DNA of 48,482 nucleotides from an uncultured Planctomycetaceae bacterium (lineage in GTDB: Bacteria; Planctomycetota; Planctomycetia; Pirellulales; Pirellulaceae), in NCBI GenBank assembly GCA_937862885.1, contig CALMEE010000088.1, forward strand, positions 1-48,482, written 5' to 3'. Both the position numbers and the translations under genes were made by a program. Below are positions 40,576-48,482 of the stretch, piece after piece. Position 1 is the stretch's first letter; every line of letters begins with the position of its first letter. The notes beneath the pieces were generated by a model. That model did no database searches. It was not told where the DNA came from and saw only the letters and a list, made by a program, of their open reading frames with translations.

Positions 40576-41573
40576 TGACAAAAATCGATTGGCAAGAGCT
40601 TTGGCAATACATCGAGCCGCATCAAAACATTGTTTTGACAAGTCACATTCGCCCCGACTGCGATGCCTTGGGTAGCGAACTTGGTTTGGCGATCTTGCTT
40701 GAAAGCAAAGGGAAGACGGTGCGTATCGTGAACGGGCATGCGACGCCACCAAACCTCGCCTTCATCGATCCGGAAAACCGGATATTGCATTTTGCTGCGG
40801 ATGTTCAAGCTGCAGAGCTAAGCGATGCGGAGGTTTTGATCATCCTGGACACCAGTGCCTTTGCTCAGCTTAAGCCGATGGAAGGCTGGATAAAATCGTT
40901 CGCCGGAAAAACGATCGTCATCGATCATCACCTCGGCGAGGACGATTTCAGCGCGCGATTGTTTAAAGATATTACTTCGGAAGCAACTGGACGACTTATT
41001 GCTGAGTGTGCCGAGGCATGGGGATTCGGATTCACGACGGAATTCGCGCAGCCAATTTTCGCGGCACTCGCTACGGATACCGGTTGGTTTCGTTTTGGCT
41101 CGGTTTCGGAAACAACCTACCAGTTGGCTGCGAAATTGGTGGCCGCGGGAGCGGTGCCTGCCGACATCTATGCTTCGCTGTATGAGCAAGAGACCTTAGG
41201 GCGGGTCAAGTTACGTGGGCGCGTGCTTTCCCGAATTCAGCTCGAACTCGATGGAAGATTAGCGCACACGCATATTTTAAAGGGCGATTACGCTGAAACA
41301 GGAGCCCTACCTACGGACACCGAAGATCTGATTAACGAGTGTTTAGAGATTGCCGGCGTTGAGTTCGCGATAATTCTGATCGAGCAGCCTGAGGGAGGAT
41401 TCAAAGTGAGCTTTCGCAGCCGCTGTGACTTGGCATGCAATGAGATTGCGGCACACTTTAATGGCGGCGGTCATCGCGCAGCCGCAGGAGCTTTTGTAAA
41501 GCAAGAATTTGCGATTGCAAAACCTCTCGTTCTCGATTTTGTCATACAACAAATGCAGCAGGCAGCAATCTAG
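40575..41573 (+). CDS. nrnA: NrnA-type DHH phosphoesterase (oligoribonuclease/pAp phosphatase)
   Basis: The 332-residue DHH/DHHA1 enzyme degrades short RNA oligomers and dephosphorylates 3'-phosphoadenosine 5'-phosphate. The DHH domain shows RPDCDALGSELGL (about 27-39), LDTSAF (about 93-98) and VIDHHLGED (about 115-123). DHHA1 has the GGGHRAAAGA signature (about 298-307). The start overlaps the ribF stop by one base, consistent with cotranscription. With pnp nearby, this is an RNA-turnover neighbourhood, although pnp is probably a separate unit. Confidence 0.92.
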   Translation: MTKIDWQELWQYIEPHQNIVLTSHIRPDCDALGSELGLAILLESKGKTVRIVNGHATPPNLAFIDPENRILHFAADVQAAELSDAEVLIILDTSAFAQLKPMEGWIKSFAGKTIVIDHHLGEDDFSARLFKDITSEATGRLIAECAEAWGFGFTTEFAQPIFAALATDTGWFRFGSVSETTYQLAAKLVAAGAVPADIYASLYEQETLGRVKLRGRVLSRIQLELDGRLAHTHILKGDYAETGALPTDTEDLINECLEIAGVEFAIILIEQPEGGFKVSFRSRCDLACNEIAAHFNGGGHRAAAGAFVKQEFAIAKPLVLDFVIQQMQQAAI

Positions 41574-41615
41574 TCGATTCTAGCCAACTCAATCGTGCCT
41601 CGCGGATGATTATTT

Positions 41616-42317
41616 CTAACAAAACTCGATGTGCCCTGCATCGGCATCAATACCAAGACGCATTTTCAACTCGTCAAACTGGTTGCGATACGCTTCTGAC
41701 GTCGAGTGGATATGCTCTGACTCGGTAATGAATTGCATGTTCCTTGTTTCCACAAGTCCGTTTTGCGTGAGGATATGTTCGAACGTTTCGAGTGGACTCC
41801 CGTAAATGATCAGGAGTTTGTGCTCGTCGAATTGCACTTCATGCGGAATGGCAGGATTCAAGACAGCAATCCCCGTGCATCCATCGTTGACCAACAAGTC
41901 TTCGTACTCCCAAAGGGCGCTGACCAAGACTGGGGTATCAATGTGCTCTCGGTAATAGTCGACATGACCAGTTTGATTGTGGTCATGACTCGATTCAAGC
42001 ACGACATCCACGCATGGTCCAAGTCTCTGCACAAGCTGGACGAATATCGAAAATGCGTTGTCACACGAGGCGGCTGCCATCAGGACTGGAATCGACATGC
42101 CGGTTTCTTCGTCGTGATATGCATCCGGTCGAAAACCTTGCGATAACTGGATCGACGATTTGGGTACAGGTCTAACAGCTCGCGTCAACTGAAAATCGGA
42201 CGTCAACTGTTGCGCTATTTGGGCCTGGAGTTGCTCACTGCGTGCAACGACGAAGTCATCCGAAAAAATATCTGATTGTTTGAAAACTTCATTGAAGAAG
42301 TTCTGTAGGTAACCCAT
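41616..42317 (-). CDS. Conserved-looking hypothetical protein
   Basis: The 233-residue product is soluble and mixed alpha/beta with sensible composition. Blocks such as SIPVLMAAASCDNAFSIFVQL (about 95-115) and VVLESSHDH (about 124-132) look like a folded core, and GCTGIAVLNPAIPHEVQFDEHKLLIIYG (about 164-191) reads like consecutive strands. No known domain was identified. It converges with nrnA with a gap of 42 bases. I infer a lineage-specific family with no assigned function. Confidence 0.7.
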   Translation of the reverse strand: MGYLQNFFNEVFKQSDIFSDDFVVARSEQLQAQIAQQLTSDFQLTRAVRPVPKSSIQLSQGFRPDAYHDEETGMSIPVLMAAASCDNAFSIFVQLVQRLGPCVDVVLESSHDHNQTGHVDYYREHIDTPVLVSALWEYEDLLVNDGCTGIAVLNPAIPHEVQFDEHKLLIIYGSPLETFEHILTQNGLVETRNMQFITESEHIHSTSEAYRNQFDELKMRLGIDADAGHIEFC

Positions 42318-42570
42318 CGAAACCTCGGGTATTATGCTGAAAAACCAAATTCAACCTATACGGCGATCCACACCCTGCTAAGCATGGGTTCATTCGATCC
42401 TAAAACTCTAGGTTAGCAATCTGCTGTAAACGGCCTAAAAATTGTTGGGTTTTTTCAGTTCCGTACCGAGGTCGCTGTTACGACTATAGTTACGAACGCT
42501 AAAATCGTTAGAACTGTTCAAACATTTCAACAACATCTAAGCAATTGTCCTCAGGCCGTTAATTGAGACT

Positions 42571-43179
42571 ATGGAAACAGGTACACAGCAGGTGCAGCCT
42601 TCATTGCATTCCGAGAAAATTTTGCTGCGCCCATTTCGCGCTGCTGACGCACGACCTTTGTTCGAATTGATCAATGATCGTCAAATAGCCGAATTTACTC
42701 GGACGATCCCCTACCCTTATCCGGAACCTTTGGCCTTAGAATGGATTGGCAAGCATGACGAGTTATGGACGAAGGGAAAATCCGCAATCTTTGCGATCTG
42801 CGACCTGTGTGCCGATCACGAGCCAAAACAACGGGATACAGGCGCAACCTCGCCGAACGAAGGACCGTTAGTCGGTGCAGTCGGGCTGGAAATCGACGTG
42901 GAAAACGAAAACGCTGAACTTGGTTATTGGATTGGTCGCCCGTATTGGAACCGTGGCCTATGTACACTCGCAGCAGAGTTGATCGTAGATTTCGGGTTTC
43001 AGACATTAGGACTGCATAAAATCTATGCGCATCACGTATTGAGAAATCCAGCGTCCGGTCGTGTGCTCCAAAAACTCGGCATGCATCAAGAGGGAATTCT
43101 CCGCGAGCACGTCAAGAAGTGGGGTCGGTTTGAAGATATTGTCGTTTACGGCCTCGTTCGTCCACGTGAATCCAGTTAA
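42571..43179 (+). CDS. GNAT-family N-acetyltransferase, RimJ/RimL type
   Basis: The 202-residue enzyme should move an acetyl group from acetyl-CoA to an amine, often a protein N-terminus. The RimJ-type pattern is present: SEKILLRPFRAADARPLFELIND (about 11-33), ENAELGYWIGRPYWNRGLCTLAAELIVDFGF with the acetyl-CoA-binding loop (about 113-143), and the C-terminal LRNPASGRVLQKLGMHQEGILREHVKKWGRFEDIVVYGL (about 160-197). The target is unknown. It stands alone, 250 bases from the hypothetical gene. Confidence 0.92.
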   Translation: METGTQQVQPSLHSEKILLRPFRAADARPLFELINDRQIAEFTRTIPYPYPEPLALEWIGKHDELWTKGKSAIFAICDLCADHEPKQRDTGATSPNEGPLVGAVGLEIDVENENAELGYWIGRPYWNRGLCTLAAELIVDFGFQTLGLHKIYAHHVLRNPASGRVLQKLGMHQEGILREHVKKWGRFEDIVVYGLVRPRESS

Positions 43180-43572
43180 ACGTCTTGCCATTTCGGGCCA
43201 CACATTTGCATTGCGATCACGTTAATTGCGCGACAACGCAACGCGTCGCGCTTGTCCACATCTTCTGATCGTGACGTCTATAATCGCTGCATGCATCCTA
43301 TGTTGCATGATTGATAAATCGCGAAACATCGGCAAAATCCGCAGGCCAGTTGCATTCGCAAGTCGCAGTGCTTCAGAGCCAATAATATGCCGGCTGAAGC
43401 AAATGTTTATCTACGTCATATGTGCTAGAGTTTTCTGGAAATTGTGATTATCCCGAATTGACCGTTTCGCTGCTGACAACCTCGACGTGTTACAGCTATG
43501 GCCACTGTGTCGTGATGATCGGAATTCTCAAATTGCGTCTAAACTAGCTCTGCAAACCGGTTCCATCATTCC
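43180..43572. other. Spacer upstream of the giant surface protein
   Basis: About 390 bases. A 73-codon frame (43226-43447) has no recognisable product and I do not call it. Stops in the giant gene's frame at 43513 and 43540 bound that gene's start region. No strong SD or promoter was seen. Confidence 0.4.
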
Positions 43573-46500
43573 ATGTTTACTCCGAAGCGCAATCGCAAGC
43601 CCGATAGGGCACCGGAAACTAAACAGGGGAACCTGGGACGCACACCGCTTCGGCTTGAAGCTCTGGAACCACGCATCATGTATGATGCAAGTCCTTTGAT
43701 CGCTGCCCTGCAGGGTATCGTCGATGCAGAGGTTCAAGGCGAAACGTGGTCTGTTGATTCAGTCGATCATACAACCGAATGGTTAACTAATCCTTGGTTG
43801 GATGAAATCGCCATTGAGCCAAACTTCTTACCCGCGTCAGAATCGTCTATTGATTTCACATTGAATGGGATCTCGGTCCTTGATTCTCTCGGCGTTGAGA
43901 ACTCTTCGGTTCTTTCGTCGACCGGACACTTCTTGTCAGATTCCGAATCTAGCCATTCCCATGTTCCACGTTCTGAAGAGGCACCTGCTGATCTACCTCA
44001 TGAAATCACTCTGTTCGATACGGGAATTCATGTTTACGGGCAGGTCGTCGACGATAAGATAGCCATCCAAGATGACGACCGACAAAACGATGTCGTCCTC
44101 ACTTCCCTTGGCACTACATCGGGTGTTGACGGACAGTACATGTTCTACGACTCGACACCAGCGGCCCTCAGTCGCAATGTTGCGTTTGTGGACACTAGCA
44201 TTGCCGGATGGGATCGGATCGCTCAACAACTCGATGGAATGCATCATGTGATTCTTATTGATTCAAGTACCGACGGAGTTAACTTTATAACTGACACTCT
44301 TGCGAAATACTCCGGTCTCGATTCGATCAAGATCTTTTCCCATGGAGCAGACGGCGCTTTCCAGGTTGGAGCAACTTGGGTGAATTCATGGACACTTCAG
44401 TTTCAAGGTGATTTTATCGCCAGCTGGGGCCTGTCTTTGGCAGCGCACGGTGACTTGCTTCTGTATGGTTGCAATATCGCATCAACTAGTGAGGGTGAGG
44501 CATTCGTCCAAAAACTCGCGGAGTTCACCGGCGCAGATGTGGCAGCCAGTGTCAATCAAACCGGTCACTCAGACCTCGGCGGCGATTGGAAACTCGAGTA
44601 TGCTACGGGCACCATCGACGTCGATGATATCGATGAATTTGATTTCGACGACTTTACAGATCTGCTGGCAATCTCCCAAAACGGTTCCGTTTCATCGACA
44701 CAGTCGGCCGGTACGACTTCGCTGTCATGGACTCATACCGTCAACGCTGGCAATGATCGAGTGATGTTTGTCACGTTAGCCATTGATGGTTTGGGTGCCG
44801 GTGTAAATAGTGTGACATTTAACGGACAATCGCTGGTTCAAGTTGGTCGCACTTCCGGCAATCATGCCGTTGAAATCTGGCGCCTGGTGAATCCCGACGT
44901 CGTCACAAACGGAAGCATCGTGGTTTCGCTCGGTGCGACGACAGCCATCAAAGGCGGAGCCGTCGTCTACAATGGTGTGGATACCGCCAATCCAAATGGA
45001 TCGTATGTTGGCGCAAATGGAACCGGCACGTCCGCATCCGTAAACGTCTCCAGCGCTACCGGAAATCTCGTCCTGGATGTCACCAACTGGAATGGCAATC
45101 CAGCGGGCTACTCGATAGGTGCTGGGCAGACGGCCACGTGGAATTTGACAAACGCGACCCACCGGGGTGTTTCGACCACGGAAGCCGGTGCGGCTACAGT
45201 AACGATGAGCAGTACCGTATCCAGTTCAGCGCAATACGAGATCGGTGCCATCTCCATTAACGCGACATCGAACTCCGTTGTAGTCGCAAACAACGACTCT
45301 TACATTACAAACGAAGACACACCCACTACCTTCAACCCACGAACAAATGATACGGACGCTGATGGAAATAGTCTGACAATAATCGATTTTACATCCGCTG
45401 CGAACGGTACCGTTAGCTTTGCCGGTGGCGGTTCACTAAGCTACGACCCAAACGCAAATTATAACGGTTCCGATTCGTTCGATTACATGGTTGCTGACTC
45501 CGGTTTGGGGTTGACCAATTTCTGGGGGTTGAATGGCAATGCCACCGATAGCGTCGGAGGTAGTCATGGAACATTAATGAACGGTCCGACGACCAGTGCG
45601 AACGGGCACTTCGGACAGTCGTTACATTTTGATGAAGTCGATGACTACGTTCTTCTACCGGATATTACCTATTCGAATTCGTTTTCAATTAGTATCTCTT
45701 ACAAGATCGGTTCAAACACTGGCAACTCGTACAAGTACCTTTATAGCCATGGCACGCTAAGCGCAGCGAATAGTATTAACATACTCATAGGCGAAGCAAG
45801 TACTGCGGGTGCCGCAAACCAATTACTCATAATCCTACGCGATAGCAACGATGGTTCGGCGACATCAACGAATTATAATATCGCATCGACCATCGGCGAC
45901 GGGAACTGGCACACAGTGACGATCTCGGTCAGCGCTGGTCAGACTCGGACCTATCTCGATGGAGTATTGCTCGGCACTACGACAGGCGGCGGCGATGCAA
46001 TCAATCCCTCTGGCAATGTCTATATTGGTGCCCGTGAAGATTTGAATTCATCGCGATTCTTTGGCGGCTATCTCGATAACGTAATGGTCTTCAACCGCGC
46101 TTTGGGAGCCGGTGAAATTACTGATCTTCACAATCAAGTCAATGTCGCCACCGTCGATCTGACGATTAACCCTGTTAACGATGCACCGACGATTACGAAC
46201 GGATACACGTACTCCTTAACCGGTACCAATGAGGATTCCACCTCCAGTGGTACATTAGCCTCAACAATCCTGGCCGCAGCCAACTGGGCAGACGTCGATG
46301 CAGGGGCTTTAAGCGGGTTGGCTATCACCGATCGAACTGGCAACGGCATTTGGCAGTACTCGACTGACGGAATCACTTGGCAGGACTTTGGCACAGTCTC
46401 AAATTCGAATGCGCTGTTGATCACCTCCTCCACGCAAGTGCGATATATTCCGGACGGCAACAATGGTGAAACGGCCACATTTTCTTATCGCGCGTGGGAC

Positions 46501-48482
46501 CAATCCACCGGCAGCGCGTCCACGAACGCTACGGCTCACTATGGCGACACCTCATCAAATGGCGGTACCACGGCGTATTCATCAAGCGTCGCTTCAGCCT
46601 CAATGACCATTACCAGTGTTAATGATGCACCAGTACTAAATCCTTATGGCCCGACGTATAACACGAATGAAGATGCTCCTCCATTTTCGACCACAGTAGC
46701 AAGTTTACTCAGCACATCCGTAACCGATGTCGATATCGGTGCGGTACAAGGAATCGCCATTTATGCCGTCAGCGGTTCCGGTGGAACCCTGCAATACTCT
46801 ATGGACGGAGGCTCAACTTGGAATGATGTTCCTGTAGTTTCGGCAACCAACGCACTTCTTTTGAGGGCAACCGATCAACTCCGATTCTCGCCAGACGGAC
46901 TAAACGGCGGAACGATTTTGATCAGTTACTACGCTTGGGACCAAACCAGCGGATCGGCCGGCGATACAGCTAATGTCACAGCCCGTGGCGGCACCACTGC
47001 CTTCAGCAGCACTGGCGATGTTGTCACGGTTAACGTTGCCGATATTAATGATGCCCCAACGATTACCAACGGTCACACCCACAACCTAACGGGGACGGAC
47101 GAAAACACAACTTCATCAGGTACATTGGCATCATCCATTTTGACCGGATCCAATCACGCCGACGTCGATACCGGTGCGGTCAGTGGACTGGCTATCACTG
47201 CTACCACCGGCAACGGATTCTGGCAATATTCAACGGATGGCGTGATCTGGCAGAATTTTGGCGCCGTGTCCAGTTCCAACGCCCTGTTGATCACTTCGAC
47301 CACTCAGGTTCGCTACGTCCCTGATGGCAACAACGGCGAAACGGCTACATTCACTTATCGCGCTTGGGATCAAACCGAACATGTGGCTTCTACGAATGGC
47401 TCCCCCAGCTATGCTGACCCCAACCCAGGAGGCGGAACAACAGCTTTTTCATCCCAGTCCGCGACAGCACAAATTGTGATAGCCGATGTCAATGATGCAC
47501 CGATCATTTCAGTCGAACCAGGTGATTCAAGCAGTGACACCTTGAATGAAACGAACTCCGGCCTGTCGACATCGGGTACATTGACCGTAACCGATATCGA
47601 TCATGATGATGAAGTTACGGCAACCGCTATCTCCGTTGGAACTTCAGGCACAACGACGGGCTTGCTGTCCAATAACGCCCAGCTACTGGCAATGCTGAGC
47701 GTTACCGAAAATGTGCTTGACACGGCGAACACCGTCGGCATATTGACTTGGACCTTCGATTCTGGCAGCGAAGCTTTTGACTATCTGGCGGTAGGCGAAT
47801 CGTTGATTTTGACCTACACCATCCGCGCCGAGGACTCGCAAGGGGCTTTCGATACTCAGGAAGTCACCATCACCATTACCGGCACCAACGATGCGCCAGT
47901 GATCACGCTAGAAGTCGGCGATAGCGCCGGTGATACGCTCTCCGTCGATGGCTCGACGCTCACTACAAGTGGTACGCTGTCGGTGGGTGATTTGGATCGC
48001 ACCGATATAGTTACCGCAGCCGTGACCGGTTTCAACAAGGCGGGAGATACAACGGGGTTGACCCTGAACGACGCCCAACTCCAGGCGCTGCTCTCCACCA
48101 ATACTAACATTATCTCGAATACACAACAAACCGGTGTGATCAACTGGTCATTCGACTCGGCTGGTTACACGTTTGGTTACTTGGGCGCAGGTCAATCGCT
48201 GACGTTGACCTACACGCTGACCGTTACCGATTCGCAAGGTGCCACCGATACACAAGATATCACGATTGTCATCCAAGGCGACAACTCCGCTCCGGACATC
48301 ACCGTCGAACCTGGCGACAGCGACGCATATACACTGGCCGAAACGAACACGACCTTGACCAGCGGCGGCACGTTGTCGGTCATCGATATCAACACGACCG
48401 ATACCGTTACCGCCTCGGTAACCAGTCTCGTGGCTTCCGGTACAACTACTGGCCTGCTGTCGAACAATGCGGCACTGCTGGC
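43573..48482 (+). CDS. Giant LEPR-type surface protein: DUF4347, LamG, cadherin-like repeats (partial, 3' end outside)
   Basis: One frame stays open from ATG 43573 to the window end, at least 1,636 residues. The N-terminus has the planctomycete-style RLEALEPRIMYDASP (27-41). Residues about 200-345 form a DUF4347 domain with an SHG motif (His257) and LLYGCNIA (Cys300), ending ADVAASVNQTGHSDLGGDW. A beta-rich segment (about 375-570) and a cadherin-like unit follow, then a LamG/concanavalin-type domain (about 650-850, ending GGYLDNVMVFNRAL). Three NDAP-type repeats (from about 868) and at least three VCBS-like repeats (from about 1306) of some 130 residues run off the edge. It is probably exported and cell-surface, with calcium-type repeats, for adhesion. 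No classical signal peptide is visible. Confidence 0.92.
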   Translation, partial: MFTPKRNRKPDRAPETKQGNLGRTPLRLEALEPRIMYDASPLIAALQGIVDAEVQGETWSVDSVDHTTEWLTNPWLDEIAIEPNFLPASESSIDFTLNGISVLDSLGVENSSVLSSTGHFLSDSESSHSHVPRSEEAPADLPHEITLFDTGIHVYGQVVDDKIAIQDDDRQNDVVLTSLGTTSGVDGQYMFYDSTPAALSRNVAFVDTSIAGWDRIAQQLDGMHHVILIDSSTDGVNFITDTLAKYSGLDSIKIFSHGADGAFQVGATWVNSWTLQFQGDFIASWGLSLAAHGDLLLYGCNIASTSEGEAFVQKLAEFTGADVAASVNQTGHSDLGGDWKLEYATGTIDVDDIDEFDFDDFTDLLAISQNGSVSSTQSAGTTSLSWTHTVNAGNDRVMFVTLAIDGLGAGVNSVTFNGQSLVQVGRTSGNHAVEIWRLVNPDVVTNGSIVVSLGATTAIKGGAVVYNGVDTANPNGSYVGANGTGTSASVNVSSATGNLVLDVTNWNGNPAGYSIGAGQTATWNLTNATHRGVSTTEAGAATVTMSSTVSSSAQYEIGAISINATSNSVVVANNDSYITNEDTPTTFNPRTNDTDADGNSLTIIDFTSAANGTVSFAGGGSLSYDPNANYNGSDSFDYMVADSGLGLTNFWGLNGNATDSVGGSHGTLMNGPTTSANGHFGQSLHFDEVDDYVLLPDITYSNSFSISISYKIGSNTGNSYKYLYSHGTLSAANSINILIGEASTAGAANQLLIILRDSNDGSATSTNYNIASTIGDGNWHTVTISVSAGQTRTYLDGVLLGTTTGGGDAINPSGNVYIGAREDLNSSRFFGGYLDNVMVFNRALGAGEITDLHNQVNVATVDLTINPVNDAPTITNGYTYSLTGTNEDSTSSGTLASTILAAANWADVDAGALSGLAITDRTGNGIWQYSTDGITWQDFGTVSNSNALLITSSTQVRYIPDGNNGETATFSYRAWDQSTGSASTNATAHYGDTSSNGGTTAYSSSVASASMTITSVNDAPVLNPYGPTYNTNEDAPPFSTTVASLLSTSVTDVDIGAVQGIAIYAVSGSGGTLQYSMDGGSTWNDVPVVSATNALLLRATDQLRFSPDGLNGGTILISYYAWDQTSGSAGDTANVTARGGTTAFSSTGDVVTVNVADINDAPTITNGHTHNLTGTDENTTSSGTLASSILTGSNHADVDTGAVSGLAITATTGNGFWQYSTDGVIWQNFGAVSSSNALLITSTTQVRYVPDGNNGETATFTYRAWDQTEHVASTNGSPSYADPNPGGGTTAFSSQSATAQIVIADVNDAPIISVEPGDSSSDTLNETNSGLSTSGTLTVTDIDHDDEVTATAISVGTSGTTTGLLSNNAQLLAMLSVTENVLDTANTVGILTWTFDSGSEAFDYLAVGESLILTYTIRAEDSQGAFDTQEVTITITGTNDAPVITLEVGDSAGDTLSVDGSTLTTSGTLSVGDLDRTDIVTAAVTGFNKAGDTTGLTLNDAQLQALLSTNTNIISNTQQTGVINWSFDSAGYTFGYLGAGQSLTLTYTLTVTDSQGATDTQDITIVIQGDNSAPDITVEPGDSDAYTLAETNTTLTSGGTLSVIDINTTDTVTASVTSLVASGTTTGLLSNNAALL
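46171..47490 (+). repeat. Tandem NDAP repeats within the giant protein gene
   Basis: Three coding repeats of about 430-450 bases begin with VNDAP/INDAP (46177, 46618 and 47047 approximately). The first and third are close in DNA as well as protein (NGETATF, YRAWDQ and LLITS blocks shared), while the middle one is more diverged, suggesting ABA-type duplication or gene conversion. Confidence 0.75.
47491..48482 (+). repeat. Tandem VCBS-like repeats within the giant protein gene
   Basis: Repeats of about 390 bases open with NDAPI/NDAPV/NSAPD followed by EPGDS- or EVGDS-type blocks, TTGLLSNNAQL, LTYT and TITITGTNDAP-type ends. At least two full copies and a third partial copy are present before the window edge. 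Confidence 0.8.

Noticed and set aside
43226..43447. 73-codon frame with a hydrophobic stretch before the giant gene
   Set aside because: One hydrophobic stretch is not enough, and the start and SD are poor.
46134..46478. Minus-strand frames inside the giant repeat gene (also 47856-48143 and 48210-48467)
   Set aside because: They are long only because of the Thr/Asp/Val-rich repeat codons on the coding strand.
46171..48482. CRISPR-like array
   Set aside because: The repeats are about 390-450 bases, coding and in frame; there are no short repeats with unique spacers.

Overview
The window looks like chromosomal DNA of a planctomycete, probably from the Pirellula/Rhodopirellula group. The markers are a giant surface protein opening with an LEPR-type N-terminus (LEALEPRIMYDASP), PDZ proteins with a CGGP version of the trypsin loop, an ECF sigma/anti-sigma pair followed by a coiled-coil exported protein, many loosely packed single genes on both strands, and long spacers without Shine-Dalgarno-rich operons. 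The taxonomic call is inference from gene style, not from a marker-gene search.

Layout. 1-1.5 kb: a decayed DDE transposase remnant, a small membrane protein and a spacer. 1.5-7.2 kb: an oxidative-stress block made of a PerR/Fur-type repressor and two tandem catalase-peroxidases, the first with an export signal and the second cytoplasmic. 7.6-15.4 kb: an exported alpha/beta hydrolase, formamidopyrimidine-DNA glycosylase, an orphan histidine kinase, a small conserved protein, a HerA/DUF87-type ATPase and an HNH nuclease. 15.5-16.6 kb: six minus-strand tRNA genes (Phe, Pro, Val, Gln, Asn, His in transcription order). 17-21.4 kb: an OmpA-type lipoprotein, then infC (with an ATT start) and thrS on the minus strand.

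22-24.8 kb holds the most intriguing cluster: two overlapping DUF1538 membrane proteins, a small P-II-like protein without the usual uridylylation tyrosine, and a two-CBS protein whose start overlaps the P-II stop. It reads as a transporter with two cytoplasmic, probably nucleotide-sensing, regulators. 25-32 kb: a Kdo/WaaP-like kinase, an ECF sigma factor with anti-sigma and coiled-coil partner, MscL, and a metallo-beta-lactamase-fold protein with an altered metal motif. 31-34 kb: an intact HtrA-like protease followed by a pseudoprotease in which a PDZ domain interrupts the trypsin fold and the catalytic His and Ser are replaced.

34-43.2 kb is largely housekeeping: ruvX, rpsO, pnp (with a long acidic and Gly/Arg-rich tail), a histidine kinase, ribF and an nrnA-type DHH phosphoesterase in a tight run, a lineage-type hypothetical protein and a GNAT acetyltransferase. 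From 43.6 kb to the window end runs one open frame: a giant DUF4347/LamG/cadherin-like repeat protein, cut by the window edge. No CRISPR array, rRNA or intact insertion sequence was found.
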